DNA of 64,000 bases from positions 1-64,000 of the forward strand of contig CALJUX010000058.1 of NCBI GenBank assembly GCA_937978655.1, in the 5' to 3' direction. This DNA comes from an uncultured Chromatiaceae bacterium. Its GTDB lineage: Bacteria > Pseudomonadota > Gammaproteobacteria > Enterobacterales > Alteromonadaceae. Below the pieces are notes generated by a model. That model did no database searches. It was not told the origin of the DNA and saw nothing but the letters and a program-made list of their open reading frames with translations. Each line of letters begins with the position of its first letter. The stretch's first letter is position 1. Made by a program: the position numbers and the translations under genes. Of the stretch, positions 45,045 through 53,459 are shown one piece after another.

Positions 45045-46022
45045 TTATTTGATGCCCAGCTCAGCCAGCACTTTCGCCGCTACTTTGTTTGGTACTGGGA
45101 CATAACCGTCCCGCACGACAATTTCCTGACCACGTTTTGACAACACCAGTTTGATAAACTCGCGTTCCATCGGCGTCAGATCTTTATTCGGGTGTTTGTT
45201 GACATAAACAAACAGGAAACGTGACAGCGGGTACTTTCCATCCAGCGCATGGTCAGCGGTCGGTTCAACAAAAGGCTGACCGTCTTTTTTCGCTAAAGGC
45301 AGTGCCCGTACGCCAGATGTCACATAACCGATCCCTGAGTAACCAATGCCATTGATAGACTCGCTGACGCCCTGTACCACAGAGGCCGAACCCGGTTGCT
45401 CGTTGATGCTGGACTTAAAATCGCCTTTACATAAGGCGTGTTCTTTAAAATAACCGTAAGTACCGGATACCGCATTGCGGCTGTAAATGGTGAAATCACG
45501 ATTGTCCCATGCGCCATCCAGGCCGAGCTGTCCCCAGCGGGTGACATCTTCTTTGTAACCACATTTGCGGGTAGCAGAGAACACGGCATCAACCTGCGCC
45601 AGTGTCATCCCTTTGATTGGGTTATCTTTGTTGACATAAACCGCCAGTAAATCCACCGCAACTGGCACCGCCGTTGGTTTATAACCAAATTTGGCTTCAA
45701 ATGCCTGGATTTCGCTTGGCTTCATCGCACGGCTCATCGGGCCAAAGTTTGACGTGCCTTCAGTCAGCGCCGTTGGTGCTGTGGATGAACCGGCGCCCTG
45801 GATCTGAATATTCACATTTGGGTACAGCTTGCGGTAATCTTCAGCCCACAACGTCATCAGGTTGTTCAGCGTGTCAGAACCGATACTGGAAATGTTGCCT
45901 GAAACGCCAGAGGCTTTCTGGTACTCAGGTAATGCCGGGTCAACTTTCGTCACCGCAGCGGCTTGAAAACTGAAAGTGGCAGCCACGATGGCAGCAGTAG
46001 ATAAAATGTTAAAAGCTTTCAC
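45045..46022 (-). CDS. pstS: Periplasmic phosphate-binding protein PstS
   Basis: 325 residues from GTG 46022 with AGAGGA upstream, giving a clean signal peptide (VKAFNILSTAAIVAATFSFQAAA, cut near 23). Earlier in-frame ATGs give an implausible N-terminus. SIGSDTLNNLMTLWAEDY and IQIQGAGSSTAPTALTEG bind phosphate in this family, and NRDFTIYSRNAVSGTYGYF is in the second domain. It delivers phosphate to PstCAB. A triple Pho half-site array lies 60-88 bases upstream. Confidence 0.96.
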   Translation of the reverse strand: MKAFNILSTAAIVAATFSFQAAAVTKVDPALPEYQKASGVSGNISSIGSDTLNNLMTLWAEDYRKLYPNVNIQIQGAGSSTAPTALTEGTSNFGPMSRAMKPSEIQAFEAKFGYKPTAVPVAVDLLAVYVNKDNPIKGMTLAQVDAVFSATRKCGYKEDVTRWGQLGLDGAWDNRDFTIYSRNAVSGTYGYFKEHALCKGDFKSSINEQPGSASVVQGVSESINGIGYSGIGYVTSGVRALPLAKKDGQPFVEPTADHALDGKYPLSRFLFVYVNKHPNKDLTPMEREFIKLVLSKRGQEIVVRDGYVPVPNKVAAKVLAELGIK

Positions 46023-46076
46023 CTTAAAGTCCTCTTGTTGGCGTTCGCAGGCCTGTGCCTGCAGTTCACGATCCGC

Positions 46077-46110
46077 ATCATATGGCGACAATATGACACT
46101 ATTATGACGA
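46077..46110 (-). promoter_or_regulatory. Pho box array and -10 element of pstS
   Basis: On the minus strand TCGTCAT-AATA-GTGTCAT (46093-46110) with a third weaker half-site TCGCCAT at 46082-46088, all at 11-bp period. Ten bases after the main box comes TATGAT (46077-46082), a 5/6 -10 element. Strong candidate for a PhoB-activated promoter. The rest of the gap to 46332 holds the divergent promoter region of the ACT-domain gene. Confidence 0.75.
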
Positions 46111-46332
46111 ATATTAACGCCCCGGAAATTCCCGGCAAAATCGACCAACAGTGTTGTGTTTTTACTCCAGCTGGCTATAGTTTCGGCAGGCTGGGCGCCC
46201 GGATGGTTACAGATTCAAGGATGGGTCAAGCCCAACTGATAACAAAAAAAAGATGTAAATGTGATATATTTTTTACGCTGAACCTGGTTGGTTTCGGGTT
46301 TTCAGCGAGCTATTAAAACAAGGAAATGCGCT

Positions 46333-46839
46333 ATGAAGCAGTTGGTTTTAACGCTGATCGGTCAGGATAAAGCCGGCCTGGTCGAACAGCTTGCGACGTT
46401 AATTGCCGAATACCACGGCAACTGGACCGCCAGTAACCTCAGCCATCTGGCCGGTTACTTTGCCGGGATTTTACAGATTGAAGTAGCTGAAGAAAATGTT
46501 GCAGCGCTGACCACTGCGCTGCAACAAATGAAGGATCTGGATATCCGCGTACACCATGGGGTGGACTCCCGCGTCAACGAACACAAGCTGCTGCGTTTTG
46601 TGATCACCGGTAACGACAGGCCCGGCATCGTGCGGGAACTGTCCTCGGTGATCAAACATAAAGGGACTAATATCATTCACTTCGAAAGTTCAAAACAAAG
46701 TGCGCCCAACTGGGGCGTGCCATTGTTTAATGCCATCGCGACGGTCGAGCTGCCGGATGGTCTGAACAAGGACGAAGTGGTGCATGCGCTTGAAGATATT
46801 GCCTCTGATGTCATCGTGGACGTCGAAAATCTGAACTGA
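46333..46839 (+). CDS. ACT-domain protein, GcvR-like
   Basis: 168 residues from ATG 46333 behind AAGGAAATG. Two ACT domains: QLVLTLIGQDKAGLVEQLATLI and LLRFVITGNDRPGIVRELSSVI, each with the small-molecule-binding GxDxxG/NDRPGIV turn. This double-ACT architecture is that of GcvR, which senses glycine and blocks GcvA. No gcv genes are nearby. It precedes ppk1, but a hairpin separates the two. The gene name is likely but paralogues of GcvR exist. Confidence 0.82.
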   Translation: MKQLVLTLIGQDKAGLVEQLATLIAEYHGNWTASNLSHLAGYFAGILQIEVAEENVAALTTALQQMKDLDIRVHHGVDSRVNEHKLLRFVITGNDRPGIVRELSSVIKHKGTNIIHFESSKQSAPNWGVPLFNAIATVELPDGLNKDEVVHALEDIASDVIVDVENLN

Positions 46840-46857
46840 TGCAGTTCAGCCCAACAA

Positions 46858-46888
46858 TAGCCCGTGCATCTTCTGACGCGACGGGCTA
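46858..46888 (+). terminator. Hairpin terminator after the ACT-domain gene
   Basis: TAGCCCGT (46858-46865) and ACGGGCTA (46881-46888), 8-bp stem with a 15-base loop, followed by TCTTATT. A second hairpin CTGAACT/AGTTCAG spans the stop codon (46831-46849). Confidence 0.65.
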
Positions 46889-46891
46889 TCT

Positions 46892-46920
46892 TATTCATAA
46901 ATCTTTCATCAAATTGCCAT
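46892..46920 (+). promoter_or_regulatory. Pho box array upstream of ppk1
   Basis: TATTCAT-AAAT-CTTTCAT-CAAA-TTGCCAT: three half-sites at 11-bp period (4/7, 6/7, 5/7 to CTGTCAT), 44 bases before the ppk1 start. A good -10 at ten bases further is not seen, so this is weaker than the pstS and phoB sites. Confidence 0.45.
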
Positions 46921-46963
46921 AGATTAGTGCCGAAGTCCCCTCCCCCGCAGTGATGGAATTGGT

Positions 46964-49084
46964 ATGGAATTACAAAACAATTCAGAACACCCGATGCATT
47001 TTTTCCCGAAAGAACTGAGCTGGCTCGCGTTTAACGAACGCGTACTGCAGGAAGCTGCAGATGAGCGCAACCCGCTGATTGAGCGGCTGCGCTTTCTCGG
47101 CATTTATTCCAATAACATGGACGAGTTTTATCGGGTGCGGGTAGCCGACGTCAAAAGACGCATTATGCTGCAGAAATATCATCAGGATGACGCCAGCCAG
47201 ACCGAAGAATTACTACGGCAAATTCAACAATTTGTACTGCGTCTTGGCGCCAAATTTAATGCCATTCACATGGATTTGCAGCTGGGATTGCGCAAACACA
47301 ATATTGAATTTATCGATCAGCACAAACTGAACGAATCGCAAAGCGCCTGGATTAAATCTTATTTCAAAGAAAAAGTACTGCGGCATATTTCGCCGGTCCT
47401 GTTGTCGAATGAACATCTGCAGCTGTCGAAGCGGCTGGAAGACAACGCCACCTATCTGATGGTCGAAATGACCGGCCAGGGCAAGCCGGAATACGCCATA
47501 GTGCAGGTACCCACAGACGATGTGTCACGTTTTCTCGAACTGCCGATTGCGCTCAACCGCACCAAACGCAAAGGCCGCTACCGCCATCAGTTTATGATGC
47601 TGGACGATGTGATTATCCACTGCCTGCGCGACCTGTTTGTTGGTTTCTTTGATTTTTGTGACATCCAGGCGTATTCGATGAAACTGACCAAAGACGCCGA
47701 ATACGATTTAAGCGAATCGCTTGACCAGAGCCTGCTTGATAAGATGTCACATGGCATCCGGCAACGGCTGGAATCCGAGCCGGTGCGGCTGGTCTACGAT
47801 GTGTCGATGCCAGAGCATATGCTGAAAATTCTGCGCAAGCTGCTCGGTGCCAACACGCTGGACGCACTCATTCCCGGTGGCCGCTACCGCAACTTTAAAG
47901 ATTTCATCAACTTCCCATATACCGGCCACGCCAGTCTGGAATTTCCGCCACTGCCGCCGTTGCCAAGCCCGGACTTTGAACAATACAACACGACCTTTGA
48001 TGCGATCCGAAGTCATGATGTGCTGCTGCATTACCCGTATCACAACTTCACCTATTTCACCGAATGGGTGCGTCAGGCGTCTTTTGACCCGAAAGTGAAG
48101 TCGATCAAGATGACGATGTACCGGGTCGCCAAAAATTCACGGGTCATCCATTCGCTGCTCGATGCGGTGCGAAATGGCAAAAAAGTCACAGTAGTGGTCG
48201 AGCTGAAAGCGCGCTTTGACGAAGAAAACAACATTCAGTGGGCGCGCCGGATGACGCAGGCCGGTGTGCAGGTGGTGTTTGGCCTGACTACGCTGAAGAT
48301 CCATTCCAAACTTTGTATTATCAGCCGCGAAGAAAAAAGCGGGCTGGTCAAGTACGCCCATATCGGCACCGGCAATTTCAACGAAAAAACCGCCCGCATC
48401 TACACCGACATGAGCCTGTTCACCTGCCACAATGAAATTTGTGATGAAGTGGATCAGGTGTTTGAGTTTGTCGAATACAGCTATAAGCCATTTGTATTCA
48501 AACACTTAATCGTTTCCCCTACCTGGAGCCGGCCAAAGCTCAACAGCTTAATTCAGCGTGAAATTGACTTTGCTTTGAGCGGGCGCAAGGCTGAGATCCT
48601 GCTGAAACTGAATAATCTGGTCGACGATCCGGTCGTTGAGATGTTGTATAAGGCCAGTCAGGCCGGGGTGAAAATCCGCATCATAGTACGGGGCATGTGT
48701 TCGCTGATCCCGGGCATTGCCGGTAAGAGTCACAATATTAAAGTGATCAGTGTGCTGGACCGTTATCTGGAGCACGCCCGGGTGTACCAGTTTTTTAATG
48801 GCGGTGACATTGATTTGTATCTGTCATCGGCCGACTGGATGACCCGGAATATCGAACAACGGGTGGAAGTTGGCGTACCGATTTACGACGCGCGGATAAA
48901 ACAACAGATTATGACGATCCTCGATTTGCAGTGGAATGACAATGTCAAAGCCCGCCTTATCGATAAAGATCAGAGCAACCCTTATGTCAAAAGGGGTAAC
49001 CGAAAAAGTATCAGGTCCCAGCAGGCGATTTATGACTATCTCGCCAGCCAGCAGCTGGGGCCGACAATTCAGGCAGAGTTATGA
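46964..49084 (+). CDS. ppk1: Polyphosphate kinase 1
   Basis: 706 residues. N, head and two C-terminal PLD-like domains. FFPKELSWLAFNERVLQEA is the N-terminal signature, KARFDEENNIQWARRMTQAG and YAHIGTGNFNEKTARIYTD carry the phosphorylated His (in HIGTGNF), with a second His region near DRYLEHARVYQF. It builds polyphosphate from ATP. Its stop overlaps the ppx start (ATGA), so the pair is translationally coupled. Pho half-sites lie upstream. Confidence 0.98.
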   Translation: MELQNNSEHPMHFFPKELSWLAFNERVLQEAADERNPLIERLRFLGIYSNNMDEFYRVRVADVKRRIMLQKYHQDDASQTEELLRQIQQFVLRLGAKFNAIHMDLQLGLRKHNIEFIDQHKLNESQSAWIKSYFKEKVLRHISPVLLSNEHLQLSKRLEDNATYLMVEMTGQGKPEYAIVQVPTDDVSRFLELPIALNRTKRKGRYRHQFMMLDDVIIHCLRDLFVGFFDFCDIQAYSMKLTKDAEYDLSESLDQSLLDKMSHGIRQRLESEPVRLVYDVSMPEHMLKILRKLLGANTLDALIPGGRYRNFKDFINFPYTGHASLEFPPLPPLPSPDFEQYNTTFDAIRSHDVLLHYPYHNFTYFTEWVRQASFDPKVKSIKMTMYRVAKNSRVIHSLLDAVRNGKKVTVVVELKARFDEENNIQWARRMTQAGVQVVFGLTTLKIHSKLCIISREEKSGLVKYAHIGTGNFNEKTARIYTDMSLFTCHNEICDEVDQVFEFVEYSYKPFVFKHLIVSPTWSRPKLNSLIQREIDFALSGRKAEILLKLNNLVDDPVVEMLYKASQAGVKIRIIVRGMCSLIPGIAGKSHNIKVISVLDRYLEHARVYQFFNGGDIDLYLSSADWMTRNIEQRVEVGVPIYDARIKQQIMTILDLQWNDNVKARLIDKDQSNPYVKRGNRKSIRSQQAIYDYLASQQLGPTIQAEL

Positions 49085-50619
49085 CCCATCTGACGCCCAA
49101 TGCGTTGTCCGCCGCGGAACTGATAGCCGCAGTAGACTTAGGCTCCAACAGTTTTCATCTGGTGATCGCGCGGATTGTTGACGGCGCTTTACAGCTGTTA
49201 CACCGCGAAAAGCAGAAAGTACAGCTGGCCGACGGCCTGGATGAACAGCAGATGCTCAGCGATGAAGCGATGCAACGCGGCCTGACCGTGTTGCGTCAGT
49301 TTGCCGATACGCTCAAAGATATGCCGCCGCAGTCGGTGCGGGTGATAGCCACTTATACCCTGCGCCGGGCGAAAAACAGTGCCAGTTTCCTGCGCCAGGC
49401 GCAGGACGTATTCCCGTTTCCGATTGAAGTGATCGCCGGCCAGGAAGAGGCACGGCTGATTTATCAGGGCGTGGCGCATTTTGAGACTTATACCGGCCAG
49501 CGTCTGGTCATCGACATTGGCGGCGGCAGCACTGAATTTGCCATTGGCGTGGATTTTCAGCCACTGAGACTGGCCAGCCGCAATATGGGTTGTGTCAGCT
49601 TTGCCAAGTTCTATTTCCCCAAAGGCCGGCTCAGCCCGAAGCGCTTTGAACGGGCGATGTTGCATGCAGAACAGGAACTGGAAAATATCTATACCGGCTA
49701 TAAAAGTACCGGCTGGCAACAGGCGGTGGGCACCTCCGGCACTATCAAAACCATTAAAGACATCGTCAGCGGACTTGGCTGGCATCCGCATGTGATCCGC
49801 CTCGAACATCTGGAAAAACTGCAACAGCTGTTAGCCGGTGTGGAACACTGTGACGCGTTGGATTTGCCTGGCCTGACTGAAGATCGCAAGCAATTGCTGG
49901 CGCCTGGCCTCGCTATCCTGCTGGCGTCGTTTCGCATGCTGGGCATTGACGAGATGGTTTATGTTGATGCCGCGCTGCGCGAGGGGGTGTTGTATGAAAT
50001 GAGCGACCGGCTACAACATCAGGATATTCGCCAGCATACCATCCAGAGTCTGATCAAAAGATACGCCGTCGATGCGGAGCAAGCGAGCCGGGTCAGCCAG
50101 ACCGTACAAAGTTTATGGGCGCAAACCCGTCACAGCTGGCAGCTCAGTGACGAATGGCGACAGCTGTTGCAGTTTGCCTGTTATGTCTATGAAATCGGCC
50201 TGCAGATTAACTCTTCCAGTGTGCAGCGCCACAGCGCTTATATCCTGAATAATGCCAACTTACCGGGATTTAATCAGGAGCAACAACGGGTGCTGGCATG
50301 CCTGGTGCGGTACCACAGACGTAAAATCAAACCCGACGACATCACGCCGTTTTATCTGTACCGCCAGCAGGACTTTTATCATGCGCTCTGCCTGTTCCGG
50401 CTCGCGGTACTGCTGAACCAAAAACGTCGCGATGATATTCTGCCGGAAGTGAAACTGAGCGCCAGTGGCGCGCAGCTGACGCTGCAGCTACCGGAGCTGT
50501 GGTATCAGCAGCACACGGTGTTGGCGGCAGATTTGGTCACAGAACAATTTTTTCTAAAACGCATTCAGCTAGAACTGCTTTGCCCCGGCCTGCTGACACT
50601 GCAGGACGATAACGCCTGA
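49081..50619 (+). CDS. ppx: Exopolyphosphatase
   Basis: 512 residues of the Ppx/GppA family. VDLGSNSFHLVIARI (phosphate-1 loop) near residue 17, GQEEARLIYQGVAHF with catalytic Glu, VIDIGGGSTEFAIG (phosphate-2 loop), and GTSGTIKTIKDIV. A C-terminal HD-like helical domain follows from about 310. The length fits Ppx rather than the shorter-tailed GppA, and overlap with ppk1 settles it. It hydrolyses polyphosphate from the ends. Confidence 0.96.
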   Translation: MTHLTPNALSAAELIAAVDLGSNSFHLVIARIVDGALQLLHREKQKVQLADGLDEQQMLSDEAMQRGLTVLRQFADTLKDMPPQSVRVIATYTLRRAKNSASFLRQAQDVFPFPIEVIAGQEEARLIYQGVAHFETYTGQRLVIDIGGGSTEFAIGVDFQPLRLASRNMGCVSFAKFYFPKGRLSPKRFERAMLHAEQELENIYTGYKSTGWQQAVGTSGTIKTIKDIVSGLGWHPHVIRLEHLEKLQQLLAGVEHCDALDLPGLTEDRKQLLAPGLAILLASFRMLGIDEMVYVDAALREGVLYEMSDRLQHQDIRQHTIQSLIKRYAVDAEQASRVSQTVQSLWAQTRHSWQLSDEWRQLLQFACYVYEIGLQINSSSVQRHSAYILNNANLPGFNQEQQRVLACLVRYHRRKIKPDDITPFYLYRQQDFYHALCLFRLAVLLNQKRRDDILPEVKLSASGAQLTLQLPELWYQQHTVLAADLVTEQFFLKRIQLELLCPGLLTLQDDNA

Positions 50620-50620
50620 A

Positions 50621-50642
50621 GCGACAGCTGAGGCGCTGTCGC
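50621..50642. terminator. Hairpin between convergent ppx and DUF547 gene
   Basis: GCGACAGC, TGAGGC loop, GCTGTCGC, then TGCTTTGGTTT on the plus strand. 8-bp perfect stem two bases after the ppx stop; only a broken T-run. Confidence 0.6.
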
Positions 50643-50651
50643 TGCTTTGGT

Positions 50652-51863
50652 TTAATTGCCGGATTTATCTTCTGACTGAGGCGCTGCGGCCGGTGCTTTT
50701 TCCGCAGCCTCTGCTCCCGTCAAATCGGTGACTGTCACCACGCCGCCACGATTTTCATGGTTGAATTTCAGCTCTTTCAGTTTTTGTACCTGATCCGCTG
50801 AAAAACGGCCATAAGTCACTGATTTAGCCTGCACTGCGTTAGCCATCAGTTCCAGATTGGCCACTTCCTCCGAGCCCGCCATCGTCGCGCCCTGCGCAAA
50901 AGCACCTAATAACGCGGCATCATTGGTCGCAGCACCACCGCCATAGTTGCGGCTGGTGCCGTAGATGTCCGTGACGGTCCAGTCGTCGATATCGGCCACC
51001 AGCTGCTGCGCCTCGTCAAGCAATGGAATCTCGTCTTCGCGCAGATATTCACGCAGATGACTGCGCAGGTCGGTGGCAAAATCCGGGAAATAACTGGCAT
51101 TACGCTGATAAAAACCAGCGACCCGGAAGGTTTTGCCATTGGGGTAAGTGCCACGGTTGGTATTGATAAAATCATTGGCATTAAACTGCAACGAACGATT
51201 CAGATTGGCGCCGGTATAGGCATATTTCCGGATACTGGGGCTGCCGATATACCCCTGATACAAACCGTACATCACCAACACTTCATCCGGGTACTTTTGC
51301 TGCAGCACCCCATACTGAATGTCATTCAGACTCAGCTCTACCCCACCGACATTAATAATTTTGCGCGTCAGTAGCCCATCTTTGGCTGTGACAAAATCCT
51401 GTAAATTTTTCAGTGGGTAGACTTTGTTAATTTCATCAATGACCACGACGTTATACAGATTCAGCCAATAGGCGATTTGCTCTTTTTTACTCAGCGCGTT
51501 CAGCGGAATTTCCGCCGGCACAGCCTGCAAACTGTTGCGGATCCGGCTGACAATTGCCGCCATATCCGGTCTTTTTTTAAACTCCTCAAAAAAGATCCGG
51601 TTGCCGGCGTTGGTGGTCAGCTGGTTGTAGTTGTTTTTCAGCCGGGTGTTGACGCTCGCCGCCGAGGCTTTGGATTTTTTCCGGCTCGGCGGGCCGGACA
51701 TCAGCACCGCCGCATTCAGCACGAAATCCAGATCAGCATAATCAATGGTGATAGTGCTGTCCGGCGTCTCGCCCTGCCAGGCTTCAGGCACAGTGAAATC
51801 GCTGGCGGCTGCCGCCACTGCGCTGCAACATACCCAAATCATTAATCCTAATTTCCGCCACAT
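50652..51863 (-). CDS. Exported DUF547 domain protein
   Basis: 403 residues with a signal peptide (cut near AAAASD, about residue 20). The DUF547 core is marked by LSKKEQIAYWLNLYNVVVIDEI and the later GGVELSLNDIQYGVLQQKYPD split over about 170-195. The N-terminal part and an Ala/Pro/Glu-rich C-terminal tail are outside the domain. The family has no firm function. It lies convergent with ppx and divergent from an M20 hydrolase gene, so no operon partner helps. Confidence 0.85.
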   Translation of the reverse strand: MWRKLGLMIWVCCSAVAAAASDFTVPEAWQGETPDSTITIDYADLDFVLNAAVLMSGPPSRKKSKASAASVNTRLKNNYNQLTTNAGNRIFFEEFKKRPDMAAIVSRIRNSLQAVPAEIPLNALSKKEQIAYWLNLYNVVVIDEINKVYPLKNLQDFVTAKDGLLTRKIINVGGVELSLNDIQYGVLQQKYPDEVLVMYGLYQGYIGSPSIRKYAYTGANLNRSLQFNANDFINTNRGTYPNGKTFRVAGFYQRNASYFPDFATDLRSHLREYLREDEIPLLDEAQQLVADIDDWTVTDIYGTSRNYGGGAATNDAALLGAFAQGATMAGSEEVANLELMANAVQAKSVTYGRFSADQVQKLKELKFNHENRGGVVTVTDLTGAEAAEKAPAAAPQSEDKSGN

Positions 51864-52078
51864 GATGATGCTCCTTGTCTCGTTCCCTGCACCACATTAG
51901 GTGAATTTTTACCCATTCTCAACTGCACTGGCACTGCGCAGGCGGCGGATATTGCGCGGGCCTTTTGACGCATTGAGCAGAAGGTGCGCGCTATCTGACC
52001 TATTGCTTTGAACCACTGTCCCAATCTGTGGTATTACTCGACATCTGAGCGCTGTATTTTTAACTACCGGAGTCATTT

Positions 52079-53383
52079 ATGCGCATGCTGCTGTCTACCC
52101 TTGCTTTGGCCTGCACCACGTTGCCAGGCACCTGTATCGCCGATATCAAAGCTGATCTCACGCCCGCTATCAGCGCCGTGATGCCACAGGTTGTCACCTG
52201 GCGTCGTGATTTGCACCAGCACCCGGAACTGTCGAACCGGGAAAAACGTACCGGTGCGCTGGTGGCGGCTGAGCTGAAAAAACTCGGCCTGGAAGTACAA
52301 ACCGGTATTGCCCATACCGGCGTGGTGGCGATTTTAAAAGGTGGCAAACCGGGCAAACTGGTGGCGCTGCGCGCCGATATGGACGCGTTACCGGTTAAAG
52401 AGCAAGTCGACCTGCCTTTTGCCTCCAAAGTTATGGCTGAATTTAACGGTCAGCAGGTCGGTGTGATGCACGCCTGTGGCCATGATGCGCACGTGGCGAT
52501 GTTGCTGGGTGCTGCGACGGTGCTGAGCAAACACAAAGCGCAGCTGGCCGGCGATGTGATGTTTATTTTCCAGCCAGCCGAAGAAGGCCCGCCGCCAGGT
52601 GAAGAAGGTGGCGCCAAGCTGATGCTCAAAGAAGGTATTTTTGCCAAACGTAAACCCGATGCGATTTTTGGTGTGCACGTCTGGCCGGGGCCAGCCGGCC
52701 AGTTGCAGGTCAAACCTGAAGGTATTATGGCGGCAGCCGACAGCTTTGAAATCACCGTCAAAGGCGTGCAGGTGCACGGTTCCAGCCCGTGGCGCGGCAT
52801 TGACCCGGTTGCAGTCACAGGTCAGCTGATTACGGCGTTGCATCAAATTCCGGCGCGGCAGCTGGATGTAACCCAGGCGCCAGCCGTGATGTCGATTGGT
52901 CAGGTGCACGGCGGCGTGCGCTGGAACATTATTCCGGATGAAGTCAAACTGGGCGGCACTATTCGCACTTTTGACCCGGTGATGCGCGAGCAGCTCATCA
53001 GTAAAATGCAGCACACCAGCGAGCATATCGCAGCAGCGAGCGGCGCCACCGCACATTTCCATTCTCAGAGCTTTGCGGCAGTGACCTGGAACCATGCGGG
53101 CCTCACGGAATGGGCAATGCCGTCGCTGAACTGGGCCGGCGCCAAAGCTGGTGTCAGCCCGATTAAACCTATCACCGCCTCAGAGGATTTTTCCTTTTTT
53201 CAACAGGAAATACCGGGCGTGTTTTTATTCCTCGGTATTGCTGAACCGGGCCAGCCACTGGATAAAACCGCACCGAATCACTCACCGTTTTTCCGCGTCT
53301 ATGAACCGGCGATGGAAAACGGCGTCAGGGCTTTAGCAGGGTTAGCAGCAGATTTTCTGGCGCAGGCGCCGGATTTGAAGTAA
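52079..53383 (+). CDS. Exported M20-family amidohydrolase
   Basis: 434 residues with an N-terminal signal (cut near GTCIA-D, about residue 21). RRDLHQHPELSNREKRT and VALRADMDALPV open the M20D domain; MHACGHDAHVAMLLGAA and IFQPAEEG (catalytic Glu pair) give the metal site, and the lid domain lies near 210-330. Similar proteins cleave N-acyl amino acids or hippurate. Export to the periplasm suggests scavenging of acylated amino acids or peptides. ATG 52079 follows CCGGAGTCATTT. Confidence 0.9.
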   Translation: MRMLLSTLALACTTLPGTCIADIKADLTPAISAVMPQVVTWRRDLHQHPELSNREKRTGALVAAELKKLGLEVQTGIAHTGVVAILKGGKPGKLVALRADMDALPVKEQVDLPFASKVMAEFNGQQVGVMHACGHDAHVAMLLGAATVLSKHKAQLAGDVMFIFQPAEEGPPPGEEGGAKLMLKEGIFAKRKPDAIFGVHVWPGPAGQLQVKPEGIMAAADSFEITVKGVQVHGSSPWRGIDPVAVTGQLITALHQIPARQLDVTQAPAVMSIGQVHGGVRWNIIPDEVKLGGTIRTFDPVMREQLISKMQHTSEHIAAASGATAHFHSQSFAAVTWNHAGLTEWAMPSLNWAGAKAGVSPIKPITASEDFSFFQQEIPGVFLFLGIAEPGQPLDKTAPNHSPFFRVYEPAMENGVRALAGLAADFLAQAPDLK

Positions 53384-53394
53384 TCCCGGGCAGC

Positions 53395-53421
53395 GTACGG
53401 CGGCGCTTGCGCTTGCCGTAC
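53395..53421. terminator. Hairpin between M20 gene and phoR
   Basis: GTACGGC and GCCGTAC, 7-bp stem with a 13-base GC-rich loop between the two convergent stop codons; no T-run. Confidence 0.4.
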
Positions 53422-53459
53422 CTACCGGACTCCATTCTAACACCAGAGTAGCAAGCAGA

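Noticed and set aside
46251..46275. Possible third Zur-type palindrome before the ACT-domain gene
   Set aside because: Only an AT-rich GTAAA...TTTAC symmetry; the inner ATGTTATA/TATAACAT parts do not match.
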